Shown here in pieces: positions 1-8,250 of a stretch of DNA of 64,000 nucleotides. The position numbers and the translations under genes are program-made. The notes under the pieces are model-generated. The model was given only the letters and a program-made list of their open reading frames with translations. It did not search any database and was not told where the DNA came from. Source of the DNA: Bacillota bacterium (GTDB lineage Bacteria > Bacillota > Clostridia > Oscillospirales > Ruminococcaceae); assembly GCA_023412215.1 (NCBI GenBank), contig JAEYNX010000003.1, positions 248,001-312,000 on the forward strand, read 5' to 3'. The number at the start of each line of letters is the position of its first letter. Position 1 is the stretch's first letter.

Positions 1-702
1 GGCGCGCGCGTCATGGTGGAGGGCACCATCGACCGGGTGGACATCATGACCAAGAACGGCAAGCGGTATGTGCGCGTGGTGGATTATAAAACCGGGCACA
101 AAAGTTTTAACCTCTCAGATGTTTATTACGGCTTAAACATGCAGATGCTGCTCTACCTGTTTACCGTCTGTCAGAATGGGCGCTACGCGGGTGCCTACCC
201 GGCGGGCGTACTCTACATGCCCGCGAAAAACCCCGTGGCTGATGTGCCGCGCGAGGCGGACGGCAGCGAGGTGGAGGAAAAACAATCCGCGGCGCTGAAG
301 ATGAGCGGGCTGCTGCTGGAGGACGAGGACGCCATCGTGGGCATGGAAAAGGGCGGTGCGGGCGTCTTTATCCCCGCACGGTTTACCGAGGGTATCGATG
401 AGGACGGCAACCGCGTCTGGGCGCTTGACAAAAAGTCCAAGGTGGCAAGCTTAGAAAACATGGGCAAGGTAAAGCGCCACATCGAAAAGCTGGTGCAGGA
501 TATGGCAAACGCACTGCACGAGGGGCAGATTGATGCCGTGCCCGCGCAGGGCGGCGACTACGCGCCCTGCGATTATTGCGAGTTCTCGCATATCTGCGGG
601 CACGAGCAGGGCGACGACGTGATAAAGATCAAGGATATCCCCGAAGAGGAGATTTTTGTGAAAATGGAGGGAGCAGGCGGTGAGCAGAAGCTGGACCAAT
701 GA
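1..702 (+). CDS. addB: ATP-dependent helicase/nuclease subunit B (AddB), C-terminal part
   Basis: The reading frame is open at the left edge of the window, so only the last 233 residues are visible. They hold the RecB-type nuclease core (DRVD, then VVDYKTG about 25 residues in, then a Q-M-L-L-Y-L helix) and, near the end, the cysteines of CDYCEFSHICGH, which in the AddB family complete a 4Fe-4S cluster that staples the nuclease domain. AddB works with AddA as the Gram-positive RecBCD equivalent, resecting double-strand breaks up to a Chi site. The stop lies 23 bases inside addA, so the subunits are translationally linked. The family is about 1,150 residues long, so roughly 80 percent of the gene is missing to the left. 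Confidence 0.95.
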   Translation, partial: GARVMVEGTIDRVDIMTKNGKRYVRVVDYKTGHKSFNLSDVYYGLNMQMLLYLFTVCQNGRYAGAYPAGVLYMPAKNPVADVPREADGSEVEEKQSAALKMSGLLLEDEDAIVGMEKGGAGVFIPARFTEGIDEDGNRVWALDKKSKVASLENMGKVKRHIEKLVQDMANALHEGQIDAVPAQGGDYAPCDYCEFSHICGHEQGDDVIKIKDIPEEEIFVKMEGAGGEQKLDQ

Positions 703-3700
703 GCAGCAGCAGGCGATAGAAGCGCGCGGCGGCAGCCTGCTGATCTCCGCCGCCGCAGGCAGCGGCAAAACGGCGGTGCTGGTGGAGCGCGTCATCCGCC
801 GTATCGCCGACCCCGTAAACCCCGTAGACGCCGATAAGCTTACGGTGGTTACCTTCTCCAACGCCGCCGCGGCCGAAATCCGCGAGCGGGTGGACACGGC
901 ACTTTCCGCCCTCATTGCCGAACGGCCGGACGATTACGGCCTGCGCCGCCAGCAGATGTTGCTTGCCAAGGCGCACATCTGCACCATCCACTCGTTTTGC
1001 ATGGATGTGATACGCCACCACTTTCAGCAGCTTTCGGTCTCGCCGGACTTTCGCATCGGTGACGACAACGAGCTTGCGCTCTTGCGCGCCGAGTCTGCCG
1101 CCGAGGTGGTGGAGGAGTATTACGCAAGCGGCAGCGCGGCGTTCTTTTCGCTGGTGGAGATGGTGAGCTCGGGGCGGGACGACAGGCGTCTGATGCAGAC
1201 CATCGAGCGCCTGCATACCTTCGTGCGCTCCCACCCCTTTCCCGAGCACTGGCTGGATGAAAAGCTCACGCTCTATGATCCCGACATCCCCGTACATACC
1301 TCGGTGTGGGGGGAGGCGGTTTTAGCTTATACACAGCAGGCGCTGGAACATTCTTTACGGCTGTTTCAGCAGGCGCTCTCGATAATCCGCGAGGATGCCG
1401 CGCTCAGCAAGGCCTATCTCATACGCTTTTCGGAGGATACCGGCTATGCCGAGGGATTGTTGGAATACGCCCAAGATGGAGCATGGGACGAGCTTTATGC
1501 CGCGCTGCGCCGCTACGAGTTCGGCACCCTCGGGCAGCTGCGCGGATTTGATGATAAGGCACTTAAGGAGCGCCTGCTCGGTATCCGCAGCAGCTTTAAA
1601 GCGGCGGTAAAGTCGCTGCGCGAGCGCCAGTTCTGCGCCACCGCAGAGCAGCACAAAGAGGATATGCTCGACCTGCTGCCCAAGATCACCGTGCTGTTTG
1701 AGGTGGTAAAGGCCTACGGCGCACGGTATGAGGAGAAAAAACGCGAGCGCAACCTGCTCGATTTCACCGACCTTGAGCAGCTCGCCCTCCGGCTGCTCGT
1801 GCAACAAGAGGACGGCCGCATGGTTGAGACCGCCGTCGCGCATGAGCTTGCGCAGGGGATCGAGGAGATCTTCATCGACGAGTATCAGGATGTAAACGAG
1901 GTGCAGAACGAGATCTTCAAGGCCGTTTCGCGCGAGGGGCAAAACCTGTTTATGGTGGGCGACGTCAAGCAGAGCATCTACCGCTTTCGGCAGGCGATGC
2001 CCGAACTGTTTTTACACTACAAAGAGGTTTTTGCGCCCTATGACGGAGCGCATTACCCCGCCAAGATCACCCTCGGCCGAAACTTCCGCTCCCGAAGCGG
2101 GGTCACCTCTGCGGTAAACTTCATCTTCACGCAGGTGATGAGCAAAAAGCTCGGGGAGATCGACTATGAGGGCGATGAACAATTAATCCCCGCGGCGGTG
2201 TACCCGCCCGCCGACCGCCTGCAGGTACACCTGCACGTGGTGGACGCCTCGCAGTTGGAGGACGACGAAACAGCCTCCGTTCTGGAGGCCCGGCACATCG
2301 CACAGCAGATTGTCAAGCTACTAAGCGAGGGCCTGCTGGTTACCGAGGGCGGCAGCCAAAGGCGGGCGTCGTTTCGCGATATCGCCATCCTGCTGCGTTC
2401 GGTCAAGGATAAGGCGCAAGTCTACACCAAAGAGCTCGCGGCCTGCGGCATCCCCGTTTACAGCGACGCGTCGGGCGACTACTTCAAGGCGAAGGAGGTC
2501 GCCGTGATGCTCTCGATGCTGCGTGCCATCGACAACCCGCTTTCGGATATCGACCTTGCCGCCGTTATGCTCTCACCCATGTTTTCGTTTACCGCCACCG
2601 AGCTTTCCAGAATTCGTCTGGCGGACGCCCGCGTGCCCCTCTACCTTGCCGCGATACGCTACGCAAAAACGGATGAAAAGACGGCGCGGTTTTTAGAAAC
2701 ATTGGTTGCCCTTCGCACCGGTGCCGTTTCGCTCTCGCCCGACCGGCTGATTGAATCTGTTTACACCCATACGGGCTACGACCTGATGGTGCTCGCCATG
2801 CCAAACGGGCAGAAGCGCTTAAATAACCTTCGCCTGCTCTCCGAGTACGCGCGCGGCTTCGAGGCGAGCGGCTGCAAAACCCTCTCGAGCCTCGTGCGCC
2901 TATTTAACCGCATGCTGGAGCAGGGCCTTTCCCTTGGCGAGGCCCCCGCCTTCGCCGACACCGCCGACGCGGTGCGCATCATCAGCATGCATAAGTCCAA
3001 AGGATTAGAGTTCCCCGTTTGCTTTGTGGCGGACTGCGCGAAGCAGTTTAACCGGCAGGATTTAAACGAGCCGAGCCTGTTGCATTCCGCCTTGGGCTTT
3101 TCCTGCAAGCGGCGGGAGCCGGAGGTGCTTAAACAGTACACCACGGTGCCGCAGGAGGCGTTAAGGCTTGAAATCTCAAAGGGCATGCTCTCGGAGGAGA
3201 TGCGCATCCTGTATGTAGCTCTCACCCGCGCAAGGGAATACCTGTTTATCACCGCCGCCGAGAAGAAGCTTGACAAAAAGCTCGTCAAACTTGCCGAGAA
3301 CATCGGCGAAAACGTAAAGATGAGCCCCTTCGCGGTGCAGAGCGCCCAGAGCTTTTCCGACTGGGTACTGTCCGCCGCCCTGCGCAAAAAGGAGGCCGCC
3401 TGCCTGCGGGAGCTTGCGGGGCTGGATGACGCTTGCGTTCTGCCCGACGAGGCCGGATGGGAGGTTCAGATCATCGCCCCAACTGCTCCCGATGCAGCAG
3501 AGCCTGAAATGACGGAGGAAGCTGCATCTGTTGAGATTGCGGTGGCCCCCGTAGATGAGGCTCTGCTGCACCGCCTGCGGGAGAGAATGCAGAAGCGGTA
3601 TGCCTTTATACAGTCAGTAGAAATACCCACCAAGCTCGCGGTTTCGGATATCGCCAAGCAGTCGGCCAAAGCCGAGCTGCGCGCCCCCGCTTTTACCTTT

Positions 3701-4219
3701 ACGGGCGGGCTTACCCCCGCGCAGAAGGGAAGCGCCCTGCACAAGTTTATGCAGTTCGCCGACTATGCCCGCGCGGGCGCCGACCTTGTAGACGAGGTGG
3801 CGCGCATGCAGCGGCAGAGCTACCTTACCCCCGAGGAGGCCGCGGCAATCGATAAAAAAAAGCTCGCCGAATTTTTCTCCGGTGCGCTCGCTAAAAGGAT
3901 GTTTGCGTCCCCAAGGCTGATGCGTGAGCTTAAATTCATCTCGCAGCTGCCCGCCGGCGAGTACGACCCCGCAGGCGGCAATGCGGGTGGGGAGGATACT
4001 ATCGTAATACAGGGTGTTGCCGACTGCGTATTTGAGGAGGACGGCGGGCTTGTGATCGTGGATTATAAAACCGACGCGGCAAAAAGCGCCGAGGAGCTTG
4101 TTAAGCGTTATGCACTGCAGCTCGATTACTATAAAAGGGCGCTCGAAAAAAGCCTCGCTCTGCCGGTAAAGGAGTGCATCCTCTACTCCTTTTCGCTCGG
4201 CCACCCCATTGCGCTGTGA
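680..4219 (+). CDS. addA: ATP-dependent helicase/nuclease subunit A (AddA)
   Basis: The product has 1,179 residues, close to the family length of about 1,200. The start is a GTG at 680 with a GGAGGG box about nine bases upstream, inside the end of addB. It is a UvrD-superfamily helicase: Walker A AAAGSGKT at residues 24-31, motif II FIDEYQDVNEVQ near residue 400, VGDVKQSIYRFR shortly after, and helicase motifs SMHKSKGLEF and LYVALTRARE in the second half. The last 150 residues carry the RecB-like nuclease motif VIVDYKT. It supplies the motor and one of the two nuclease sites of AddAB. The gene converges with the small gene at 4222 across a two-base gap, and no terminator hairpin is obvious between them. 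Confidence 0.97.
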   Translation: MSRSWTNEQQQAIEARGGSLLISAAAGSGKTAVLVERVIRRIADPVNPVDADKLTVVTFSNAAAAEIRERVDTALSALIAERPDDYGLRRQQMLLAKAHICTIHSFCMDVIRHHFQQLSVSPDFRIGDDNELALLRAESAAEVVEEYYASGSAAFFSLVEMVSSGRDDRRLMQTIERLHTFVRSHPFPEHWLDEKLTLYDPDIPVHTSVWGEAVLAYTQQALEHSLRLFQQALSIIREDAALSKAYLIRFSEDTGYAEGLLEYAQDGAWDELYAALRRYEFGTLGQLRGFDDKALKERLLGIRSSFKAAVKSLRERQFCATAEQHKEDMLDLLPKITVLFEVVKAYGARYEEKKRERNLLDFTDLEQLALRLLVQQEDGRMVETAVAHELAQGIEEIFIDEYQDVNEVQNEIFKAVSREGQNLFMVGDVKQSIYRFRQAMPELFLHYKEVFAPYDGAHYPAKITLGRNFRSRSGVTSAVNFIFTQVMSKKLGEIDYEGDEQLIPAAVYPPADRLQVHLHVVDASQLEDDETASVLEARHIAQQIVKLLSEGLLVTEGGSQRRASFRDIAILLRSVKDKAQVYTKELAACGIPVYSDASGDYFKAKEVAVMLSMLRAIDNPLSDIDLAAVMLSPMFSFTATELSRIRLADARVPLYLAAIRYAKTDEKTARFLETLVALRTGAVSLSPDRLIESVYTHTGYDLMVLAMPNGQKRLNNLRLLSEYARGFEASGCKTLSSLVRLFNRMLEQGLSLGEAPAFADTADAVRIISMHKSKGLEFPVCFVADCAKQFNRQDLNEPSLLHSALGFSCKRREPEVLKQYTTVPQEALRLEISKGMLSEEMRILYVALTRAREYLFITAAEKKLDKKLVKLAENIGENVKMSPFAVQSAQSFSDWVLSAALRKKEAACLRELAGLDDACVLPDEAGWEVQIIAPTAPDAAEPEMTEEAASVEIAVAPVDEALLHRLRERMQKRYAFIQSVEIPTKLAVSDIAKQSAKAELRAPAFTFTGGLTPAQKGSALHKFMQFADYARAGADLVDEVARMQRQSYLTPEEAAAIDKKKLAEFFSGALAKRMFASPRLMRELKFISQLPAGEYDPAGGNAGGEDTIVIQGVADCVFEEDGGLVIVDYKTDAAKSAEELVKRYALQLDYYKRALEKSLALPVKECILYSFSLGHPIAL

Positions 4220-4221
4220 GG

Positions 4222-4431
4222 CTACGCCACGGTAAAGCCGAGGGCCTCGATACAGTCGATGATGTCCTCGCGCGAGAGCTCCGCACCGATGATGCTCACG
4301 GTGTTGCGCGCCTCGTTTACCACCACGCATTCCACCCCGCTTAGGGTGCCGATGGTATCGCGCAGCAGGGCGCCTTCTTCGTCGGAGTTGATTTCGTAAA
4401 GATTTAAGACAATCTTGTTTTCGTTCTCCAT
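4222..4431 (-). CDS. small HMA-fold-like protein lacking the CxxC metal site
   Basis: The product has 69 residues and is encoded opposite to addA. The pattern (hydrophobic strand, helix, SGVECVVVNEARNTVSIIG, then a helix ending EALGFTV) matches the beta-alpha-beta-beta-alpha-beta rhythm of heavy-metal-associated (HMA) domains. The metal-binding CxxC between the first strand and helix is absent, since the segment reads NSDEEGALLRDT, and only one cysteine is present. Metal chaperone activity is therefore doubtful. A weak GGGAGAAAG ribosome site precedes the ATG on the minus strand. The function is unknown, and the fold assignment is inferred from sequence pattern only. Confidence 0.7.
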   Translation of the reverse strand: MENENKIVLNLYEINSDEEGALLRDTIGTLSGVECVVVNEARNTVSIIGAELSREDIIDCIEALGFTVA

Positions 4432-4564
4432 ATCTTCTTTCTCCCTTTGCTTGCTCGAAATTTGTTTGTAACGGCAGAAATCAGCTTTTATCAGTGCTTT
4501 TACAATAATTATTGTTGCTGTCGCTTATACAAACATGCGCACCAATTATTTCAGCATTTGGTAC

Positions 4565-4593
4565 TTGACAAGCATGAGATTAGTTGTTAGAAT
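4565..4593 (+). promoter_or_regulatory. sigma-A promoter of the infC-rpmI-rplT operon
   Basis: TTGACA at 4565-4570 and TAGAAT at 4588-4593 are separated by exactly 17 bases. Transcription would start near 4600 and give a leader of about 175 bases before infC. Confidence 0.75.
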
Positions 4594-4599
4594 GTATTG

Positions 4600-4774
4600 G
4601 AAAACAAAGAAGAACTGCAACCCGTTCTCACCCGCACGCTTGTTTGCGCTGCGGCGTCAATATGTTTGCACGGGCGCCGTAAGGCGTTTTTGCGGTATTG
4701 TATGCGCGGATGGTGTTTTGCTGTCCGCGCTTTGTGATTGTATTTTTGAAAAAGGGCTTTGGAGGTGCTTTACT
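4600..4774 (+). promoter_or_regulatory. structured leader of infC operon (possible L20-type autoregulatory leader)
   Basis: This untranslated stretch lies between the promoter and the infC ATT start. It holds a small hairpin with a GTAA loop followed by five T (stem 4675-4678 with 4683-4686, T-run 4687-4691) and a larger hairpin with a 7-bp stem (4704-4710 with 4724-4730). In other Firmicutes the infC-rpmI-rplT leader is a target for feedback by ribosomal protein L20 through terminator/antiterminator switching. The position and hairpins fit that model, but the L20 binding site itself was not recognised. GGAGG at 4761-4765 is the infC ribosome site. Confidence 0.5.
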
Positions 4775-5293
4775 ATTAGCAATAAGGAACTGCTTATCAA
4801 TGAGGAAATTCACGACAAAGAGCTGCGCATTGTAGGCAATGATGGCTCACAACTGGGCATCATGTCCGCCAGAGATGCGCTTAGGCTTGCGTCGGAACAA
4901 AATCTTGACCTTGTTAAGATTGCTCCTCAGGCAACACCGCCCGTTTGCCGCATTATGGATTACGGCAAATATCGCTTTGAGCAGGCTAAGCGAGAAAAAG
5001 ACGCGAAGAAAAACCAGAAGATTGTCGAGATTAAAGAAGTTCGCCTTTCGCTGAACATCGACACGCACGATTTCAACACGAAGGTAAATCACGCTCTCCG
5101 CTTTTTGGAGGACGGCGATAAGGTCAAGGCATCTATCCGTTTCCGCGGGCGCGAAATGGCGCACCCCGAGATGGGCAATGGTATTATGAAGCGCTTTGCA
5201 GAGGCTTGTTCGAGTGTGGGCAATGTTGAAAAGCAACCGAAGCTCGAAGGGCGCAGTATGCTGATGTTTATTGCGCCGAAGCCCACTAAATAA
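4775..5293 (+). CDS. infC: translation initiation factor IF-3
   Basis: The product has 172 residues. The open frame runs further upstream, but homology begins at ISNKELLINEEI. GGAGG at 4761-4765 lies nine bases before an ATT codon at 4775, the near-universal rare start of infC that lets IF-3 repress its own translation. The N-domain runs to about residue 75, then a lysine-rich linker (KREKDAKKNQK), then the C-domain with IKEVRLSLNIDTHD and the RFRGREMAH motif. IF-3 binds the 30S subunit and checks start-codon pairing. It is the first gene of the operon with L35 and L20. Confidence 0.97.
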   Translation: MSNKELLINEEIHDKELRIVGNDGSQLGIMSARDALRLASEQNLDLVKIAPQATPPVCRIMDYGKYRFEQAKREKDAKKNQKIVEIKEVRLSLNIDTHDFNTKVNHALRFLEDGDKVKASIRFRGREMAHPEMGNGIMKRFAEACSSVGNVEKQPKLEGRSMLMFIAPKPTK

Positions 5294-5315
5294 TCTTTAA
5301 GGAGGAACCAACGCA

Positions 5316-5513
5316 ATGCCTAAGATTAAAACACATTCCGGCGCTAAAAAGCGCTTTAGCCTCACCAAAAACGGAAAGGTGAAGCGCGCGCATGCATTTA
5401 AATCGCACATCCTCACCAAGAAGAACACCAAGCGCAAGAGAGGCCTTCGCGCCGCCGCTTATGCCGATAAGACCAATGTAGCGCAGATTAAGCTGTTAAT
5501 CCCCTACAAATAA
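5316..5513 (+). CDS. rpmI: 50S ribosomal protein L35
   Basis: The product has 65 residues, the usual L35 length, and begins MPKIKTHSGAKKRF, the L35 signature. It is strongly basic. An AAGGAGGA ribosome site lies about ten bases upstream. It sits between infC and rplT, the standard order. Confidence 0.98.
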   Translation: MPKIKTHSGAKKRFSLTKNGKVKRAHAFKSHILTKKNTKRKRGLRAAAYADKTNVAQIKLLIPYK

Positions 5514-5555
5514 ACCCTGAATTTAAGAAAACAACCATAACGGAGGTAATATAAA

Positions 5556-5909
5556 ATGGCTCGTGTTAAGGGCGCAATGATGACCCGCAAGAGAAGAAAG
5601 AAGGTTTTAAAGCTTGCCAAAGGCTACTACGGCAGCAAAAGCAAGCTGTTTAGAACCGCCAAACAGGCCGTAATGAAATCCGGCCAGTATGCTTTCGTCG
5701 GCCGTAAGCAGAAAAAGCGCAGCTTCCGTCAGCTGTGGATCGCCCGTATCTCTGCCGCCGCAAGAGTAAACGGCATGAACTACTCCACCTTCATGAACGG
5801 CTTAAACAAGGCCGGTATCGTGTTAAACCGCAAGATGCTTTCCGAGCTTGCCATTGCCGATGCTGCCGCGTTCACCGCGCTCACCGAGAAGGCCAAGGCT
5901 GCTCTTTAA
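5556..5909 (+). CDS. rplT: 50S ribosomal protein L20
   Basis: The product has 117 residues and a basic N-terminal extension (MARVKGAMMTRKRRKKVLKLAKGYYG, split here for reference to the RKRRKK and AKGYYG motifs) followed by the globular domain with RKQKKRSFRQLWI. L20 is needed for early 50S assembly and in Firmicutes represses its own operon. The ribosome site is CGGAGG before 5556. It is the last gene of the operon and is followed by a clear terminator. Confidence 0.98.
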   Translation: MARVKGAMMTRKRRKKVLKLAKGYYGSKSKLFRTAKQAVMKSGQYAFVGRKQKKRSFRQLWIARISAAARVNGMNYSTFMNGLNKAGIVLNRKMLSELAIADAAAFTALTEKAKAAL

Positions 5910-5924
5910 TCTTACAAAGCGAAC

Positions 5925-5958
5925 TGCGCCCGTGTCTTGCCGACCGGGCGTATTTTTT
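5925..5958 (+). terminator. intrinsic terminator of infC-rpmI-rplT
   Basis: A GC-rich stem (5925-5932 with 5945-5952, core CGCCCG/CGGGCG) with a 12-base loop is followed by TTTTTT at 5953-5958. Confidence 0.85.
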
Positions 5959-5969
5959 AAGTTGTTTTT

Positions 5970-6027
5970 ATACTCAATTCTTTTTGCAAAGCGATAACGT
6001 CACTTTTTAAAGAAGAATTAGTATTAT
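5970..6027. repeat. imperfect palindromic intergenic element
   Basis: The left end TATACTCAATTCTTTTT and the right end AAGAAGAATTAGTATTA are near-complementary, giving a 58-base imperfect inverted repeat. Related ends occur in the intergenic regions near 26901-27006 and 47059-47150. It lies between rplT and the methyltransferase and has no coding content. Confidence 0.4.
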
Positions 6028-6076
6028 CGAACAAATGGGGGAACCATCCGGTTCTCCCGATAGGAGGTGCTAAGGT

Positions 6077-6865
6077 ATGGTGATCACGAGCGTTGAAAAC
6101 CCGATTGTAAAGCTTGCCGCAAAGCTTGCCGCCTCTAAAAGGGAGCGGACCGAGCAGGGGCTGTTTTTAATAGAAGGGCTGCGCCTGTGTTTAGACGCGG
6201 TAGAGAGCGGCATTCGCATACGCTACGTGTTTATTACCACCGAGGCCTCCGAAAAGCACTTTAACCAGCTCAAGCCCTTAACGGCTTCGGGCGCGCAGGT
6301 GTACGAGGTTTCCGACAGCGTTTTCATGAAGGTGTCGGATACAAAAACCCCTCAGGGGGTACTCTGCGTTTGCGAAATGCTTGACAAAAAGGCGTGCTTG
6401 GATAAAATAGACACTAACGGACTGTATCTGGGCCTTGAGCGGATACAAGACCCCGGCAACCTCGGCACTGTCCTGCGCACCGCCGAGGCGGTGGGGCTTT
6501 CCGGTGTGGTTTTAAGCGCCGACTGCTGCGATATCCTAAACCCAAAGGTGATACGCGCCACCATGGGCGGGGTGTTCCGGCTGCCGGTTTACGAGGTACA
6601 GGATATCACCCTCGCGTGCAGCAAGCTGCAGAGGCTTGGGTTTAAAGCCTACGCGGCGGTACCGGATGAGCAGGCCGTGGGTATTACGGACATCCGTTTT
6701 CAAAAGGGCAGCATCGTATTTATCGGCAATGAGGGCAACGGGTTGTCGGAGGAGCTGATAAGGGCATGCGGCAACAGGTTGACCATTCAGATGCGGGGCA
6801 GAGCTGAATCATTAAACGCCGCGATGGCGGCGGGGATTATTATGTGGGAGATGGTTCGCGGGTAA
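6077..6865 (+). CDS. TrmH/SpoU-family RNA 2'-O-methyltransferase
   Basis: The product has 262 residues. An N-terminal substrate-binding segment (ENPIVKLAAKL...LIEGLRLCLDA) precedes the SPOUT trefoil-knot domain with its three motifs: RIQDPGNLGTVLRTAEAVG, VFIGNEGNGLSEEL and RAESLNAAMAAGIIMWEM. Such enzymes methylate ribose 2'-OH groups of rRNA or tRNA using SAM. The exact target cannot be read from sequence; it resembles the YsgA/RlmB-like group often found near infC-rplT and pheS in Firmicutes. AGGAGG at 6062-6067 supports the ATG at 6077. Confidence 0.9.
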   Translation: MVITSVENPIVKLAAKLAASKRERTEQGLFLIEGLRLCLDAVESGIRIRYVFITTEASEKHFNQLKPLTASGAQVYEVSDSVFMKVSDTKTPQGVLCVCEMLDKKACLDKIDTNGLYLGLERIQDPGNLGTVLRTAEAVGLSGVVLSADCCDILNPKVIRATMGGVFRLPVYEVQDITLACSKLQRLGFKAYAAVPDEQAVGITDIRFQKGSIVFIGNEGNGLSEELIRACGNRLTIQMRGRAESLNAAMAAGIIMWEMVRG

Positions 6866-6877
6866 TACGAACTCTTC

Positions 6878-6906
6878 TTAAAAAAGTGATTAAATCACTT
6901 TTTTAA
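6878..6906. terminator. bidirectional AT-rich terminator hairpin
   Basis: A near-perfect palindrome with arms around GTGAT/ATCAC is flanked by six A on one side and six T on the other. It ends the methyltransferase transcript before dprA. Confidence 0.8.
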
Positions 6907-6970
6907 ATCCCGCTGAAGGCAGGAGCCGCAACGAAAAAACGCTAATCAGACAAAAGAGAAGGAAGACCGA

Positions 6971-8191
6971 ATGACGGAATATTTTGTGTGGCTGCAGCAG
7001 TGCCTTGGCGAAGGCAGTGTGAAGCCCTACAATATGATTAAGGATTTCGGCTCCGCCAAGGCCGCTTACGAGGCGGTACAGGCGGGGCTTTGCGGTGTTT
7101 CCTACCTCACAGCCAATGAGAAGGCGCGATTAAAAGGCTATACGCTGGATGAAGCGCTTAAAATCGTTTCAACCTGCGCGCAAAAGGGTATTGCGATCTA
7201 TACGATAGAAAACCCCGTCTACCCCGAGAGGCTTAAGAACATCTACGCGCCGCCGCTGGTGCTTTATAGCATCGGCGCCCTGCCGGATATCGACAATACG
7301 GTCGCCGTCGGGGTGGTGGGCAACCGCCGCATGAGCGATTACGGCGGCAGTGTTGCAAGGCAGATAGGCCACGACCTCGCCAAAGCGGGCGCCGTGGTGG
7401 TAAGCGGGCTGGCCCTTGGCATTGATGCCTGCGGGCATGCGGGCGCGCTTGCGGCAGGCGGCAAAACGGTCGCCGTGCTCGGCTGCGGGATAGACGTGAT
7501 CTACCCGAGCGCCAACGCCGAGCTTACCGAGCAGATACGGCGGCAGGGCGCCGTCCTCAGCGAGTACCCACCCGGTACGCGGCCCATCTCTAAAAATTTC
7601 CCCATCCGCAACCGCATCCTCTCCGGCCTCTGCAACGGGGTCGCGGTGATAGAGGCGGGCATAAAGAGCGGTTCGCTGATTACGGCCAACCTGGCTCTGG
7701 AACAGGGGCGCGACATCTTTACCGTGCCCAACAGCATCTATTGCGAGCACTCGGCGGGGTCGCTGCGCCTTTTGCGTGACGGCGCCATCTCCGTGGGCAG
7801 CGCTTATGATATCCTGCTTGAATATGAAGGCCTTTACAAGGACAAGTTAAATCTTGAAAAGATTCCACGCTGTTACTATGCCATCGAGCTGCCCGAAAAA
7901 GCCGCTAAAAAAGAGGCTTCGGCGCAAAAGGCGGCGGAGCGGCCGGTTCGCCCCGAAATCATTACCGTACCTGAGAGCGATAAAGGCAGCGTAACGCCCA
8001 TACTGCCCGATTATCTCACTCAGCAGGCGGTAAAGGTATATGATATATTAAAAGATAAGAACGAAAAGACGCATGTGGATGAGATCGCGGCGCGGGCGGC
8101 GCTTACAACCGCCGAGGTGCTCGCGGCCATCACAGAGCTTGAAATAGAAGAACTTGTGTGCGCATACCCTGGCAGGCGATATTCGGTTTAG
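6971..8191 (+). CDS. dprA: DNA-processing protein DprA/Smf
   Basis: The product has 406 residues. A helical N-terminal region (1-100) is followed by the Rossmann-like DprA core: VGVVGNRRMSDYG, VVSGLALGIDACGHAGAL, TVAVLGCGIDVIYP, GAVLSEYPPG, FPIRNRILSGLC and EAGIKSGSLITANLALEQGRD. The C-terminus (about 335-406) is a winged-helix domain after a charged linker. DprA loads RecA on incoming single-stranded DNA during natural transformation and is widely kept in Clostridia without obvious competence. It is followed by topA, the usual order. Confidence 0.96.
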   Translation: MTEYFVWLQQCLGEGSVKPYNMIKDFGSAKAAYEAVQAGLCGVSYLTANEKARLKGYTLDEALKIVSTCAQKGIAIYTIENPVYPERLKNIYAPPLVLYSIGALPDIDNTVAVGVVGNRRMSDYGGSVARQIGHDLAKAGAVVVSGLALGIDACGHAGALAAGGKTVAVLGCGIDVIYPSANAELTEQIRRQGAVLSEYPPGTRPISKNFPIRNRILSGLCNGVAVIEAGIKSGSLITANLALEQGRDIFTVPNSIYCEHSAGSLRLLRDGAISVGSAYDILLEYEGLYKDKLNLEKIPRCYYAIELPEKAAKKEASAQKAAERPVRPEIITVPESDKGSVTPILPDYLTQQAVKVYDILKDKNEKTHVDEIAARAALTTAEVLAAITELEIEELVCAYPGRRYSV

Positions 8192-8250
8192 GGTGTGCGG
8201 CAAAAATACAACCTCACCGCGTAGCCGGTGGGTGCAGTGGAGGATCATCA

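Noticed and set aside
629..1297. Minus-strand frames inside addA
   Set aside because: They have low-complexity His/Arg/Ala composition and are antisense to a confident gene.
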